This document shows, piece after piece, positions 9,359-18,391 of a stretch of DNA of 64,000 nt (positions within the stretch are counted from its first letter, which is position 1; each line of letters starts with the position of its first letter). The translations under genes and the position numbers were made by a program. Origin of the DNA: Methanoregula sp. UBA247 (GTDB lineage Archaea; Halobacteriota; Methanomicrobia; Methanomicrobiales; Methanospirillaceae); NCBI GenBank assembly GCA_002495055.1, contig DADR01000021.1, positions 1 through 64,000 on the forward strand, read 5' to 3'. Under the pieces are notes generated by a model. That model searched no databases. It saw only the letters and a list, made by a program, of their open reading frames with translations, and was not told the DNA's origin.

Positions 9359-11503
9359 TTATTCCATTCCTTTCATATCCGGATAGAGCACATCGCCGTC
9401 CCCGGTCAGCTGGATGGTGGCGACCGTAGTGTTGATCTGGTTTAAGGAATTTGCGAGAATCTGTTTTTGTGAGAGGGTGTAGAGTGTATCGCCGATGTAG
9501 AGGGAGCGTTTCACATCGTACGGTGAACTGTACCACGAGTATCCCCCGCTGGTGCTGTGCTCAACAGTACCCTTCACGACAAAGCCGGTTTCTGGTGTGA
9601 CACCGAACACGTATGCCCCGTACCAGATCCGCTGCTGGTCACCACTGTATTTCGATGGGATATCGATCTGTTTCACCACCCGTGCCGGGATTACAAGCAG
9701 GTTTTTGTTCTTATCAAAGAGGAATGCACGGTGATCTGTGAGTGCCGCAGAGTCTGTCCCGGAATCACCGATCTCTACTTTATCGATCTGCTTCGGGTTC
9801 TCCACATCAGAGACATCGAACAGTGCAAGCTTCAGCCCTTTAGTGGAGACACCGCCCCAATCGTTTGTTGCGGTTTCCTTTCCGATGCCGATGATATGGT
9901 TCTTGTCATAAGGATGCAGGTAATCGGAGTAACCGGGGATCTTGAGTTTGCCCAGGATCTTCGGGCTTGAAGGGGTCGAGAGATCGATCACGAAGAACGG
10001 ATCGATGCGTTTGAACGTAACCATGTAGAGCCGGTCACCGATAAACCGGGTTGAATAGATCGTCTCCTGCTCGGCAATGTGGGTGAGTGACCCGATCGTC
10101 TTCATTGCACCGTCAAGCACAAAGACGTTGTTATACTCGTACTGTCCACGGGTCGTCCAGACATTCGATGTTGTTGCCACACGGAGGTTGCCACCATACT
10201 CGTCCATTGCAAACTGGTTATTCAGGTATCCGGCAACCTCACCTTTCGAGATATAGGTGATCGCACCATTGTTGATCCCGATCTTATGGATAATAGTGGT
10301 GCTCTGGTCGATCTCACGTTTCTGGATCGCTTCCTGTTCGCTGCTCTTCATATCAGTGATTAGTGCCTGTTTCTCACTCTCACTCATGGTGTTAAAATCT
10401 TCCACAAGAGCAGGTGATGATACCCGCGTGATGCCGGATGCCGAACCGGCAGAACTCTGCGCCACACCAACCGCGGGCTCCGCTATCCCCCACATCGAGC
10501 GATAGATAGTGTGGTATTTCTGGTAAGTCACGTATATCGCGTTGGTTGAGACATAGATGATATTGCCACTGCCGACAAGGTACGTTTTGGCATCCTTTGT
10601 GGCACCGTTGCTGGCATCAAATGAAGTAATAGTGGTAAAGTCGTACTGCCGCTCAGGATTATCAAAGTAATAGACATCCGGTGTCACGACAATCTTTGTA
10701 TTTTCCCGTAGTGCGGGAACGATTATCCGGTCATTGTACGGGTACACTGACTCACGGGAGAGCAGGTATACCGTATCTCCTATCATCCTCGCGTTTACGT
10801 AATCGCCGTCAATGGTGTAGTCTTTGAGTACCTTCGGATGTGCCCGGTCACTGATATCGTAAAAGACTGCATGAGTGACCGGTGCGGAGCGGTAATAAGG
10901 GTATCGCGGTGGCATTATGGCGATCTTTTCGTCAGAAGAGGTTATTGACTGGTCTTCGGTGACAGAAACTTCTTCCGAACCGGTTTTCAGGAGAACCAGC
11001 CGGTTATTGCTGATGAAGATCTCGCGGGGCGTATCTTCCAGTTCGGTCTTTGAGAGGACAGATGCCGATACTGCCGGGTACGCATCGACTATGGTTAGCG
11101 TGCTGCCTGCGATTACATAGATATACCGGGCATCGTTTTTCACGAAGTCCGGTTCATCAACACCGGCGACCTGTACATTTGTCTGTGAATAGTCGGTGGA
11201 TCCGATTCCTGCAACTGACGGGAGGGCAGTACCTTTCGCGGATGACTCCTGTACTGCCACGGCAGGGGCAGGTGTCGTCATCCTGTCCGTTGTTACCATT
11301 ACCCCGTTGGCGCCATAATATGAATCCTGTGCAAGCTGTGTGTTATTCTGGATATACACGCGGATTTCTTCTTCCGAGCTGAACTTTTTAATATCCCCGG
11401 ATGGTGCAATTACCGTCGAGCTCATGCAGCCGCCCGCAATAACTGCGGCCAGGATGAGCACAAACGTGACAAGCGTGATCAGGGTGAGTTTCCTGTGTGA
11501 CAT
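9359..11503 (-). CDS. Secreted beta-propeller domain lipoprotein
   Basis: A 714-residue exported protein. The N-terminus has a basic MSHRK, a hydrophobic stretch and a lipobox-like IAGGC (Cys26). The rest is repetitive and beta-rich, in the style of the archaeal beta-propeller domain family (PF09826). It includes TNVQVAGVDEPDFVKND, a signature of that family, and repeated blades such as YIVAGSTLTIVDAY-like strands. It probably sits on the outer face of the membrane; function is unknown, with protein- or polysaccharide-binding roles usual for propellers. Monocistronic and separated from neighbours on both sides. Confidence 0.8.
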   Translation of the reverse strand: MSHRKLTLITLVTFVLILAAVIAGGCMSSTVIAPSGDIKKFSSEEEIRVYIQNNTQLAQDSYYGANGVMVTTDRMTTPAPAVAVQESSAKGTALPSVAGIGSTDYSQTNVQVAGVDEPDFVKNDARYIYVIAGSTLTIVDAYPAVSASVLSKTELEDTPREIFISNNRLVLLKTGSEEVSVTEDQSITSSDEKIAIMPPRYPYYRSAPVTHAVFYDISDRAHPKVLKDYTIDGDYVNARMIGDTVYLLSRESVYPYNDRIIVPALRENTKIVVTPDVYYFDNPERQYDFTTITSFDASNGATKDAKTYLVGSGNIIYVSTNAIYVTYQKYHTIYRSMWGIAEPAVGVAQSSAGSASGITRVSSPALVEDFNTMSESEKQALITDMKSSEQEAIQKREIDQSTTIIHKIGINNGAITYISKGEVAGYLNNQFAMDEYGGNLRVATTSNVWTTRGQYEYNNVFVLDGAMKTIGSLTHIAEQETIYSTRFIGDRLYMVTFKRIDPFFVIDLSTPSSPKILGKLKIPGYSDYLHPYDKNHIIGIGKETATNDWGGVSTKGLKLALFDVSDVENPKQIDKVEIGDSGTDSAALTDHRAFLFDKNKNLLVIPARVVKQIDIPSKYSGDQQRIWYGAYVFGVTPETGFVVKGTVEHSTSGGYSWYSSPYDVKRSLYIGDTLYTLSQKQILANSLNQINTTVATIQLTGDGDVLYPDMKGME

Positions 11504-11698
11504 GATGTATCAATGACCCTTTGCCACAAGAGATAATCAAACTGGCGTTAACTGCGAAAAAAACTGAATCTATTGTACGGTGCATTCGGGAAAATAAGCG
11601 AAAATCTCACTGTTTTTCGGTAGCTTTTGTCAGCCGTTTAAAAAAAATCTACGGGGAAAAAATGCTCACCGGGAAATCTTTTTCACATTCTTCTTTCT

Positions 11699-12325
11699 TT
11701 ATTCAGGAGCCGGCTGTTGCAGGAAATATCCTGCGATGGGAATAGCCAGATAGACCAGCAGTGAGACTTCAGGATTGACCAATGAAACGATCACTGCAAT
11801 GGACGCGACAACCGTGATTAGTACAGATTGATAAAGTTGTGTCTGCAGCAATTTCCTATCGATATTCGGGTCGCACAGATTTTTGGACCGAAAAATATAG
11901 TGCGCGTGATATGAAAAGATGAGCCCGATAATGATAATATTGAGATGGAAGAGCAGTACAGCAACCAGAATATCGGGATAGTCCCCTGCCACATCGGTGG
12001 AGAATGGTATAAAAACAAGAGAAATGAGCAGGAAAATGTTAATCCAGAGTAATCGGGAATCAATAACCCGGACGAAATGGAACTGGCGGTGATGACTAAG
12101 CCAGAAACCGGCGAGAATTAAAAAAGAGACAATAAAAAGAAAGACTTCCGGAAGAAGATCGATAATCTGGCCGGTAAGTACAGCATGAGCCTGGGATATA
12201 TCGGGTTTGGGCGGAGTGATCCCCAGCACGAGAATCGTCATCGCGATGGTAAAGATACCATCAACTAATGTTTCCAACCGGTTTTTTGATATATGGTATT
12301 CTAATCTTTCGATCAATCCGCTCAT
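11699..12325 (-). CDS. TMEM175-family potassium channel-like protein
   Basis: Integral membrane protein of 208 residues with about six helices. The first helix region carries the family signature around Arg16-Phe25 (RLETLVDGIFTIAMT), equivalent to the R..FSD..FAI motif that lines the pore of TMEM175 channels. Prokaryotic members have a single six-helix unit and work as tetramers, and the length fits. HHRQFHF in the loop after helix 3 is also typical. Ion selectivity cannot be proved by sequence; K+ leak is the family's known activity. Confidence 0.8.
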   Translation of the reverse strand: MSGLIERLEYHISKNRLETLVDGIFTIAMTILVLGITPPKPDISQAHAVLTGQIIDLLPEVFLFIVSFLILAGFWLSHHRQFHFVRVIDSRLLWINIFLLISLVFIPFSTDVAGDYPDILVAVLLFHLNIIIIGLIFSYHAHYIFRSKNLCDPNIDRKLLQTQLYQSVLITVVASIAVIVSLVNPEVSLLVYLAIPIAGYFLQQPAPE

Positions 12326-12476
12326 AAACAGTCATATGGTTGTCCCAATATGCAGATATCATTTTCCTGCTGTGATTGGCGTTAAAAAAAGATCTGATTT
12401 CTCTCTTTCTCACTTCTTTTTATTATCCTCTCCCAACTGAAGATTTTTTAGGAGAGTGGACTTTTCTTCTGGCATA

Positions 12477-12485
12477 TCTTTATAC
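12477..12485 (+). promoter_or_regulatory. TATA box of the iron-sulfur flavoprotein gene
   Basis: ctttatacc lies about 38 bp before ATG 12520, and ggtgac just upstream of the start can serve as a weak ribosome binding site. Confidence 0.45.
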
Positions 12486-12519
12486 CTGCATGGGGAAATC
12501 CCTACACTGGTGACAATGT

Positions 12520-13185
12520 ATGAAAATAATTGGCATTAACGGAAGTCCGAAACGGGAGAAGAGCCAGACTCGTCGGCTCGTTATGGGTGTTCTTGAGGGA
12601 GCACGGCAGGCAGGAGCGAATATAACGTTTATTGACCTCTGCAGTCTTGATATTAAGTACTGTACAGCCTGTGGTACCTGTTACGCGAAAGGAGAATGCA
12701 TCCACGATGATGACTTCCCGGTGCTCCTGGAAAAGATGCTGGATGCAGATGGCATTGTCTGGGGCTCCCCAAATTATATCAATGCAGTAACTGCCCAGAT
12801 GAAGACGATGCTCGACCGGATGGCGGATTCTATCCACTGCCAGTCATTTGCAGGAAAATATGGCTGTGCAGTTTCCACGGCGGGTGGCTCAATGGCAGAT
12901 GAAGTCGCGGACTATATGAACTCCGCGATGATGAACCTTGGTGCGACAACAGTCGGCAAGGTGGCCGTGCTTGTTGGCGCAGATCCGAATGCAATTGTAC
13001 CTGCAGAAAAACAGGCTAAAGAGCTGGGCAGGAAACTCGCTGATGCGATCCAGACAAAATGGAAGGATCCGGTACAGGTAAAATATCATGCAGAACGCAA
13101 GGAGTACTTTAAACGCCTGGTGATGTTCAACAAAGATCTCTGGACGCATGAGTACGGTTACTGGAAAAGTCTTGGGGAGATATAA
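12520..13185 (+). CDS. Iron-sulfur flavoprotein (NADPH-dependent FMN reductase family)
   Basis: A 221-residue flavodoxin-fold protein starting with the FMN phosphate loop GINGSPKREKSQT. A compact cysteine cluster C48-x2-C51-x2-C54-x5-C60 matches the 4Fe-4S site of methanogen Isf proteins. WGSPNYINAVTAQMK is the flavin-edge motif. Isf proteins move electrons between ferredoxin and FMN and can reduce O2 or H2O2, so a redox-defence role is plausible. An earlier ATG at 12517 is in another frame. No partner genes adjoin it. Confidence 0.85.
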   Translation: MKIIGINGSPKREKSQTRRLVMGVLEGARQAGANITFIDLCSLDIKYCTACGTCYAKGECIHDDDFPVLLEKMLDADGIVWGSPNYINAVTAQMKTMLDRMADSIHCQSFAGKYGCAVSTAGGSMADEVADYMNSAMMNLGATTVGKVAVLVGADPNAIVPAEKQAKELGRKLADAIQTKWKDPVQVKYHAERKEYFKRLVMFNKDLWTHEYGYWKSLGEI

Positions 13186-13222
13186 CTTTTTAATAAGAGG
13201 AATTCAGACGGTTTTTATCGGG

Positions 13223-14428
13223 TTATCCCATAAGGATCTCGTACCCGTTAACCAACAGAGCTTTTTTAATTGACGCAATATGTTCCCATCCCCGTGTTTC
13301 CAGTTCGAGGGTTACTCTCGCTACCAGTACGGGAATATCACTATCCCCCTGGGCATGGTGAATATGCAGGATATTGCCCCGTTCCTTTGCGATCACGGAA
13401 ATGAGCCTTGCGAGTGTGCCCGGCTGGTCATCAAGCATCACTGAAAAGTGCATGCTCCGTCCCTGGCGGCTTAGTGATTGCCGGATAATCCGGAACAGTT
13501 GGGAACTTTCAACATTGCCCCCGCTGATAACAAGCACGATATTGCTGCCTTGTTTGACATCAATAGAACCATTCATTATTGCCGCCAGCGGTACTGCACC
13601 CGCACCTTCTGCAACAATATGTTTGCGTTCAAGCAACAGCAACATAGCATCAGCGATCTCCTCTTCTGAAGCAAGTACGAGCTGGTCTACAAAATGCTGT
13701 ATGAGAGGAAGAGTCCGTGATCCTGTCCCTGCCACCCGAATACCGTCAGCAATAGTCTTTCCCGCCATAACCTTGTAGGTGGAACCCCGATAAAGGGCCT
13801 CTTTTACTGATGGACATACCGCTGCCTGGACCCCGATGATTTTAATTTCAGGCTTTTTTGCTTTTGCAGCAATCGCAATCCCAGCTATCAGCCCTCCCCC
13901 TCCCACCGGTACTACAATCATATCCGGATTCGGGAGATCGGTAAAAATTTCCATGGCGATGGTACCCTGCCCGGCAATCACTTCATCGTCATCGTACGGG
14001 TGAATAAAAAGCCGACCAGTGTGGGCGATCTCCTGTGCCTTCTGAATACTTTCCTCTAATGAACGGCCATGAATAATGACATGAGCCCCATAACCTCTGG
14101 TTGCTTCCTGTTTTGAGACGGAAGACCATTCAGGCATTACAATAGTGGCGGGGATGCCGGCTGAATGTGCTGCAACCGCAACACCCTGTGCGTGATTACC
14201 GGCTGAAGCAGCGACCACCCCCTCATCCCCGATTTCAGTCAAATGCAAAAAAATCTTATTGGATGCCCCTCGCACTTTGAACGATCCAGCTTTCTGGAGT
14301 GTTTCGAGCTTAAGGTAGATATTCGCCCCGGTTATCTCTGAAATCGTAGGTGAGTACACGAGAGGAGTGTGGATAATGGACTGGGATATCCTCATTTCAG
14401 CTGCCAGTATATCAGCAAGCGAAACCAT
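13223..14428 (-). CDS. ilvA: Threonine ammonia-lyase with C-terminal ACT domain
   Basis: PLP fold-type II dehydratase converting threonine to 2-oxobutanoate and ammonia, feeding isoleucine synthesis or serving catabolism. With ATG 14428 it is 401 residues. KAGSFKVRGA holds the PLP Lys (about 51), SAGNHAQG is the substrate loop, and GGGGLIAG binds phosphate. An ACT-like regulatory domain occupies about 320-401 (HFSVMLDDQPGTLARL). The reading frame extends upstream to 14551, but that extension overlaps the deaminase gene and does not resemble the family, so it is left out. Followed closely by the deaminase on the same strand (51 bp gap). Confidence 0.88.
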   Translation of the reverse strand: MVSLADILAAEMRISQSIIHTPLVYSPTISEITGANIYLKLETLQKAGSFKVRGASNKIFLHLTEIGDEGVVAASAGNHAQGVAVAAHSAGIPATIVMPEWSSVSKQEATRGYGAHVIIHGRSLEESIQKAQEIAHTGRLFIHPYDDDEVIAGQGTIAMEIFTDLPNPDMIVVPVGGGGLIAGIAIAAKAKKPEIKIIGVQAAVCPSVKEALYRGSTYKVMAGKTIADGIRVAGTGSRTLPLIQHFVDQLVLASEEEIADAMLLLLERKHIVAEGAGAVPLAAIMNGSIDVKQGSNIVLVISGGNVESSQLFRIIRQSLSRQGRSMHFSVMLDDQPGTLARLISVIAKERGNILHIHHAQGDSDIPVLVARVTLELETRGWEHIASIKKALLVNGYEILMG

Positions 14429-14478
14429 GAAGAGAAGCTGGATTGTGAGGATATGAAAATAGCGGCGGAGATGTCGAG

Positions 14479-14913
14479 TCAGATTTCGCCGATGTCCTCG
14501 TTCCACAGTTGGGGGTTCTGCGCAATGAACTCCTGCATCATAACGAAACACTCGCTAAGATCCAGATCGATCACTTCTATACCATGCTCCTCCATAAAGG
14601 CCCGGGCACCTGAAAAATTCCGCGATTCGCCAACAACGACTTTATCGATCCTGAACTGGACCGCTGCACCGGCGCAGAGATAGCAGGGCATGAGCGTGGA
14701 ATAGAGCACCGTGTCCCGGTACGTTCCGATCCGCCCGGCATTGCGCAGGCAGTCAATCTCCGCGTGGATAATGGGATTTCCCTCCTGAACCCGGCGGTTT
14801 CGTCCTCTTCCAAGAATACTATTTTTTCGGACAAGGACCGATCCAATTGGAATCCCACCCTCAAATTGTCCCTTGTATGCCTCCTCAATGGCAGCCTGCA
14901 TGAACTGATCCAT
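14479..14913 (-). CDS. Cytosine deaminase, yeast (FCY1) type
   Basis: A 144-residue zinc deaminase of the CDA fold. His50 and Glu52 (IIHAEID) with Cys77 and Cys80 (PCYLC) form the active site, at nearly the spacing of yeast cytosine deaminase (62/64/91/94). Further agreement with the yeast enzyme: EGGIPIG, LGRGRN, KVVVGESRNF, and the C-terminal signature with Phe-Ile before P..WNEDIGE. It should convert cytosine to uracil for pyrimidine salvage. Most prokaryotes use the unrelated CodA amidohydrolase. ATG 14913 is chosen because the frame upstream (to 15030) is unlike the family and a TATA-like actatac lies 20-30 bp before it. A related guanine or tRNA deaminase is less likely given the C-terminal match. 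Confidence 0.82.
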   Translation of the reverse strand: MDQFMQAAIEEAYKGQFEGGIPIGSVLVRKNSILGRGRNRRVQEGNPIIHAEIDCLRNAGRIGTYRDTVLYSTLMPCYLCAGAAVQFRIDKVVVGESRNFSGARAFMEEHGIEVIDLDLSECFVMMQEFIAQNPQLWNEDIGEI

Positions 14914-15051
14914 GACCAATCGATCATCCCTTATTGTATAGTATTTTTTCTGTGCAAAGAATGACGGTGCTTTAACCAGACCTGCAGTATCAGGTCTGCA
15001 TTTTAATAAAAAAGGTACTCCGAAGGACACTAAAAAAATATTCGGGCATTG

Positions 15052-16254
15052 TTATGCATTTCTTTTCTTGATCATCTCAAGTGCTTCGAAGGCTTCCCGT
15101 CTTACTGCAATATTTTCATCGTTGAGAAGGCTGGTCAGGTGGTCAACCGCTTTCTGGTCGCCGATCTCTCCGAGCAGGAGTGCTGCACGCTTCCTGACAT
15201 CACTCTGGTCATCTTTTAATACCATAATCAGGGGTGTCGTTGCAGGCTGTCCAAGCATCCAGAGCGCTTCCATTGCGCTTGTTTTCATCATAAAATTCCC
15301 CTCGCGGAAAACCTGCATAAGCGGTGCAATGGCAGGAACTCCCAGAGAGGCAAGTGCTTTTACAACTTCAATACGGACTGACCTTTCAGGATCATCGAGT
15401 GCCTTCATGATAGGCGGGATTGCCCTGGTATTTCCGATCTGCCCAAGGACTTCCACCGAACCCTTGCGAATACCCGGGTTCTGATCGATGAGGGCTTTGA
15501 TCAAAGCATCAACGGAGGGTTCGCCGATAGTAACAAGAGCAAGCGTTGCCCTGCGGCAGATATCCTCATTTGGATCAATGAGTGCACGGATAAGAGGTTC
15601 TATTGAGGTTTCTCCAAGTGAACAGAGTGTTGCCATTGCGGCCATACGAACCTGTTCTTTTGCATCATTGAGTGTTTCGATGAGTGGACCGATTGTCCGT
15701 GGATCACCAATACGGCCAAGAGCAACCGCGCTCTCATACCGGACCCTGGCATCAGTGTCTTTGAGTGATTCGATAAGCTGGGGGACTGCCCGTTTCTCAC
15801 CCATGATCCCAAGAGCCTGAACAGAACCGCTTCGGACGAACGGGTGACTGTGTTTCATTCCCTGTAGTAATGCACCTACGGAAGGTTCGCCTATCAACTG
15901 AAGCGCACGGAGGATTTCCTGCCGGACATCGTCACCTGGTTCGTGTAATGCCTCAATCAACGGTCCAACAGCAGGAGCGCCAATTTTTCCAAGAGTGTCT
16001 GCTGATCCTCGCCTTATAATCCAGTAATCATCCTTTAAACCACGAATGAGCGGTTCAATGAATGGCTCGCCAAGGTCACCAACTGATCTCACCGCACTCC
16101 AGCGTGTATCAAGATCACCCTCACTAAGTGCAGTAAGGAAATTGTCATAACGTACCTTTTGTGTACTGACTTGTGCTTCCTCGTGCACTCTCTCCCCCTC
16201 CTCCTCGCTTTTTCCTGACTTAAACATGTTGAGGAATTTTTTTGTAATGCCCAT
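15052..16254 (-). CDS. HEAT / PBS-lyase repeat protein
   Basis: With ATG 16254 the protein has 400 residues. A short charged N-terminus (MGITKKFLNMFKSGKSEEE) is followed by about eleven 31-residue HEAT-like repeats of the PBS-lyase type, with recurring cores such as AVGPLIEAL, VRYESAVALGRIGD and AVDHLTSLL. These form an alpha-solenoid for protein binding; no catalytic residues are visible. A TATA-like ttttatacta (minus strand, 16276-16286) lies about 25 bp before ATG, so the long upstream extension of the frame to 16653 is rejected. It resembles the two HEAT proteins at 48.4-49.8 kb. Confidence 0.82.
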   Translation of the reverse strand: MGITKKFLNMFKSGKSEEEGERVHEEAQVSTQKVRYDNFLTALSEGDLDTRWSAVRSVGDLGEPFIEPLIRGLKDDYWIIRRGSADTLGKIGAPAVGPLIEALHEPGDDVRQEILRALQLIGEPSVGALLQGMKHSHPFVRSGSVQALGIMGEKRAVPQLIESLKDTDARVRYESAVALGRIGDPRTIGPLIETLNDAKEQVRMAAMATLCSLGETSIEPLIRALIDPNEDICRRATLALVTIGEPSVDALIKALIDQNPGIRKGSVEVLGQIGNTRAIPPIMKALDDPERSVRIEVVKALASLGVPAIAPLMQVFREGNFMMKTSAMEALWMLGQPATTPLIMVLKDDQSDVRKRAALLLGEIGDQKAVDHLTSLLNDENIAVRREAFEALEMIKKRNA

Positions 16255-16275
16255 GTAGGTTCTCCGAACGAGTAT

Positions 16276-16286
16276 TAGTATAAAAT
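16276..16286 (-). promoter_or_regulatory. TATA box of the HEAT-repeat gene
   Basis: ttttatacta on the minus strand, about 25 bp upstream of ATG 16254, consistent with a leaderless transcript. Confidence 0.5.
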
Positions 16287-16441
16287 CCTTCAAATAGGTA
16301 TCGGGTACCTCTGGCAGGTTTTTCTCACTTTTGGGATAATTAAACCCGGTATTTAATAGATCCATGCTTTTACACGGAAATTTCAGAAGATGAAGTAGTT
16401 GAAAACACAATCTGTTAAAAGAGCGAAAAGTGGTATTTTTA

Positions 16442-17362
16442 TCAGGAAGTGAAACCAACGGTGAATTGCGTGGTACTGGATGATGTTTTTGGAATATCGT
16501 ACACGTACATGGTATAACTACCGGTAGGCATGGTACTATCCAGGGTATACTTAAAATTCCACGTTTTGTCAGCCGCAACAGATAGTGAACCCAATTCAAT
16601 CCCACCTGAGAATCGATCAGGTCCATATAATACCAGTAATACATTTTGAGCACCCGTTGTGCACCGACCCGAAAATCTTAGGATCTCGCCTCTGGCAGCA
16701 GAAAAACTATTTGAGGTAATAGTAACCTCTCCCCCTCCGACCACGGTAAATTCAACCCTGTCAGATATCGTCATTAATTCATCCTCAACGACGATTATAT
16801 ATGAACCCGACTGGATTGAAAATCCCGGATTCCATGAATAGCTCCATAACCCGGCGGAATTGACTTTTGGTCGATCCAGGAGCACCCCTTTAGAATAATA
16901 TCCCGGTCCGAATATTGTCAATAAAACATTATTAGGGCCGAAGCTCGTACCTGAAAATAACATGGATTCTCCGAGAATCAGGGTCTTTTTATCCGCCTGG
17001 ACTGTTACTTTTGCGGGTGCCGTAGTGGTCAGTGGAGTTTTATCAAGAGACACCTGTAAATTGGGATCAGGAATTAAAGCAGCATAAAACGAGGATATGC
17101 CTGACGATATCGAAATTTCTGTTGACCAACTTCGATATCCGGAATAACGAAATTCAAGCGTATGATTTCCTTGTTCCACATTTGAAATATTACCCGGAGT
17201 TGTTCCCTGATATTGATTGTCGAGGTATACATCAGCGCCGGAAGGTGATGATGTAAGATGAATAGTGCCTTTCCCCGATTCCTGACCGGATATACATCCA
17301 GATACTAGTATCGAACAAAGTAAAATTGAGAAAATAATTTTACCGTCCATTTTTTGGTTCAT
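16442..17362 (-). CDS. PEGA-domain surface lipoprotein
   Basis: An exported protein of about 306 residues. The N-terminal hydrophobic segment ends in the lipobox-like SGC, then a PEGA domain (GTIHLTSSPSGADVYLDNQ) follows. The C-terminal two-thirds contain two beta-sandwich repeats of one design, each with GPN/AQNVLL...GPG/D and a closing GSYIIVVED or GSYTMYVYD strand. It is probably anchored outside the membrane. The frame opens with GTG 17371, but ATG 17362 follows the gggag element and is preferred. A TATA element (cctatataat, minus) is centred near 17395. Confidence 0.75.
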   Translation of the reverse strand: MNQKMDGKIIFSILLCSILVSGCISGQESGKGTIHLTSSPSGADVYLDNQYQGTTPGNISNVEQGNHTLEFRYSGYRSWSTEISISSGISSFYAALIPDPNLQVSLDKTPLTTTAPAKVTVQADKKTLILGESMLFSGTSFGPNNVLLTIFGPGYYSKGVLLDRPKVNSAGLWSYSWNPGFSIQSGSYIIVVEDELMTISDRVEFTVVGGGEVTITSNSFSAARGEILRFSGRCTTGAQNVLLVLYGPDRFSGGIELGSLSVAADKTWNFKYTLDSTMPTGSYTMYVYDIPKTSSSTTQFTVGFTS

Positions 17363-17388
17363 ATCTCCCACGATAACCGTTACTGCGC

Positions 17389-17401
17389 AGCATTATATAG
17401 G
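17389..17401 (-). promoter_or_regulatory. TATA box of the PEGA lipoprotein gene
   Basis: The minus-strand sequence cctatataatgc lies about 30 bp upstream of the start codon, a good archaeal TATA match. Confidence 0.5.
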
Positions 17402-17440
17402 TTTGCAAAAATCAGGCTTTTTAACCGATCCATACTTTGT

Positions 17441-18343
17441 TTAATAGTCTTTTGCAAGGCGCAGAATTTCCTGAGCGAGTGCGACACTCTTTTCTTCATC
17501 AATCATGAGCGTATCAAACCGGGCTGAATGGCTCACGATAACTGGATCCCGTATGTCCTGCACAAAGATATCCATGATTCCTTCATAGCAGTTGATGGTT
17601 CCCTGTGAGCTTGGTTCGAAACCAGCAGCCCGCATGAGGGCTCCAGCAGGTCCGCTGACTGGAGCATTACCGATGAACGGGCTTACGGCAATAACTAATT
17701 TATCATTAAGCGCAGGTTTTATTCCTTCACATGCAAGAATCGGGGAGATACTGGTGATCGGGTTGGAAGGTCCAATCACCACGGTATCGCTTGCTTCAAT
17801 CACGGCAAGAATTTCCTCTGTTGCAACAGGAGGTTCTTTGTAACTTCTCACTACTTGTTCTATCTCTATTTTTCCTTTTGCCCGTAACCAGTATTCCTGA
17901 AAGTGGATCAGGCCAAGATCTGTCTTAACCTGTGTCGTAACTTCGGTATCTGTCATCGGCAGAACCGTCTCGCGAATACCGAACCGGTCGCAGAGAATTT
18001 TCGTTGCGTTCGTGAGGCGCATTCCTTTACGTAACATTTCTCCTCGGGCGATATGCACTGCACGGTCCTTATCACCAATTGAAATAAACTCGTCAACACC
18101 CAGACGAGTGATCTCCTCGTGGGAAATAAAAGAGTCATTCCTGACTCCCCACCAGGTATCGGTATTGAGGATCCCGGCAAACAAATACATAACCGTGTCA
18201 AGATCCGGTGAGATATGATTTCCTGATATCCAGATATCTTCGGCAGTGTTAACCACAACGGAGATATCATGCCGGTTCACCAGTTTCTGCATGCCTCGCA
18301 GAAGCTTTGGGGTGCCTGTCCCCCCAGAAAGGAACGTGATCAT
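17441..18343 (-). CDS. cofD: 2-phospho-L-lactate transferase (CofD)
   Basis: A 300-residue enzyme that joins lactyl-2-phospho-GDP (or the PEP form) to the deazaflavin Fo, the first assembly step of coenzyme F420. The N-terminal SGGTGTPKLLRGM nucleotide loop, VVVNTAEDIWISG and SPDLDTVMY are family hallmarks, as are GPSNPITSI and VSPFIGNAPVSGPAG near the C-terminus. Length is normal. Divergent from the HD gene with only 48 bp between start codons, so the two promoters share this space. F420 is the central hydride carrier in this organism's methanogenesis. Confidence 0.95.
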   Translation of the reverse strand: MITFLSGGTGTPKLLRGMQKLVNRHDISVVVNTAEDIWISGNHISPDLDTVMYLFAGILNTDTWWGVRNDSFISHEEITRLGVDEFISIGDKDRAVHIARGEMLRKGMRLTNATKILCDRFGIRETVLPMTDTEVTTQVKTDLGLIHFQEYWLRAKGKIEIEQVVRSYKEPPVATEEILAVIEASDTVVIGPSNPITSISPILACEGIKPALNDKLVIAVSPFIGNAPVSGPAGALMRAAGFEPSSQGTINCYEGIMDIFVQDIRDPVIVSHSARFDTLMIDEEKSVALAQEILRLAKDY

Positions 18344-18391
18344 TGATCAATACTTTTATGCATTGTATATGAAGATTCTTTAAGTGAATTC

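Noticed and set aside
16255..16653. N-terminal extension of the HEAT-repeat frame
   Set aside because: Unlike HEAT proteins, rich in Trp/Cys/Leu, overlaps the PEGA lipoprotein gene, and the promoter lies inside it.
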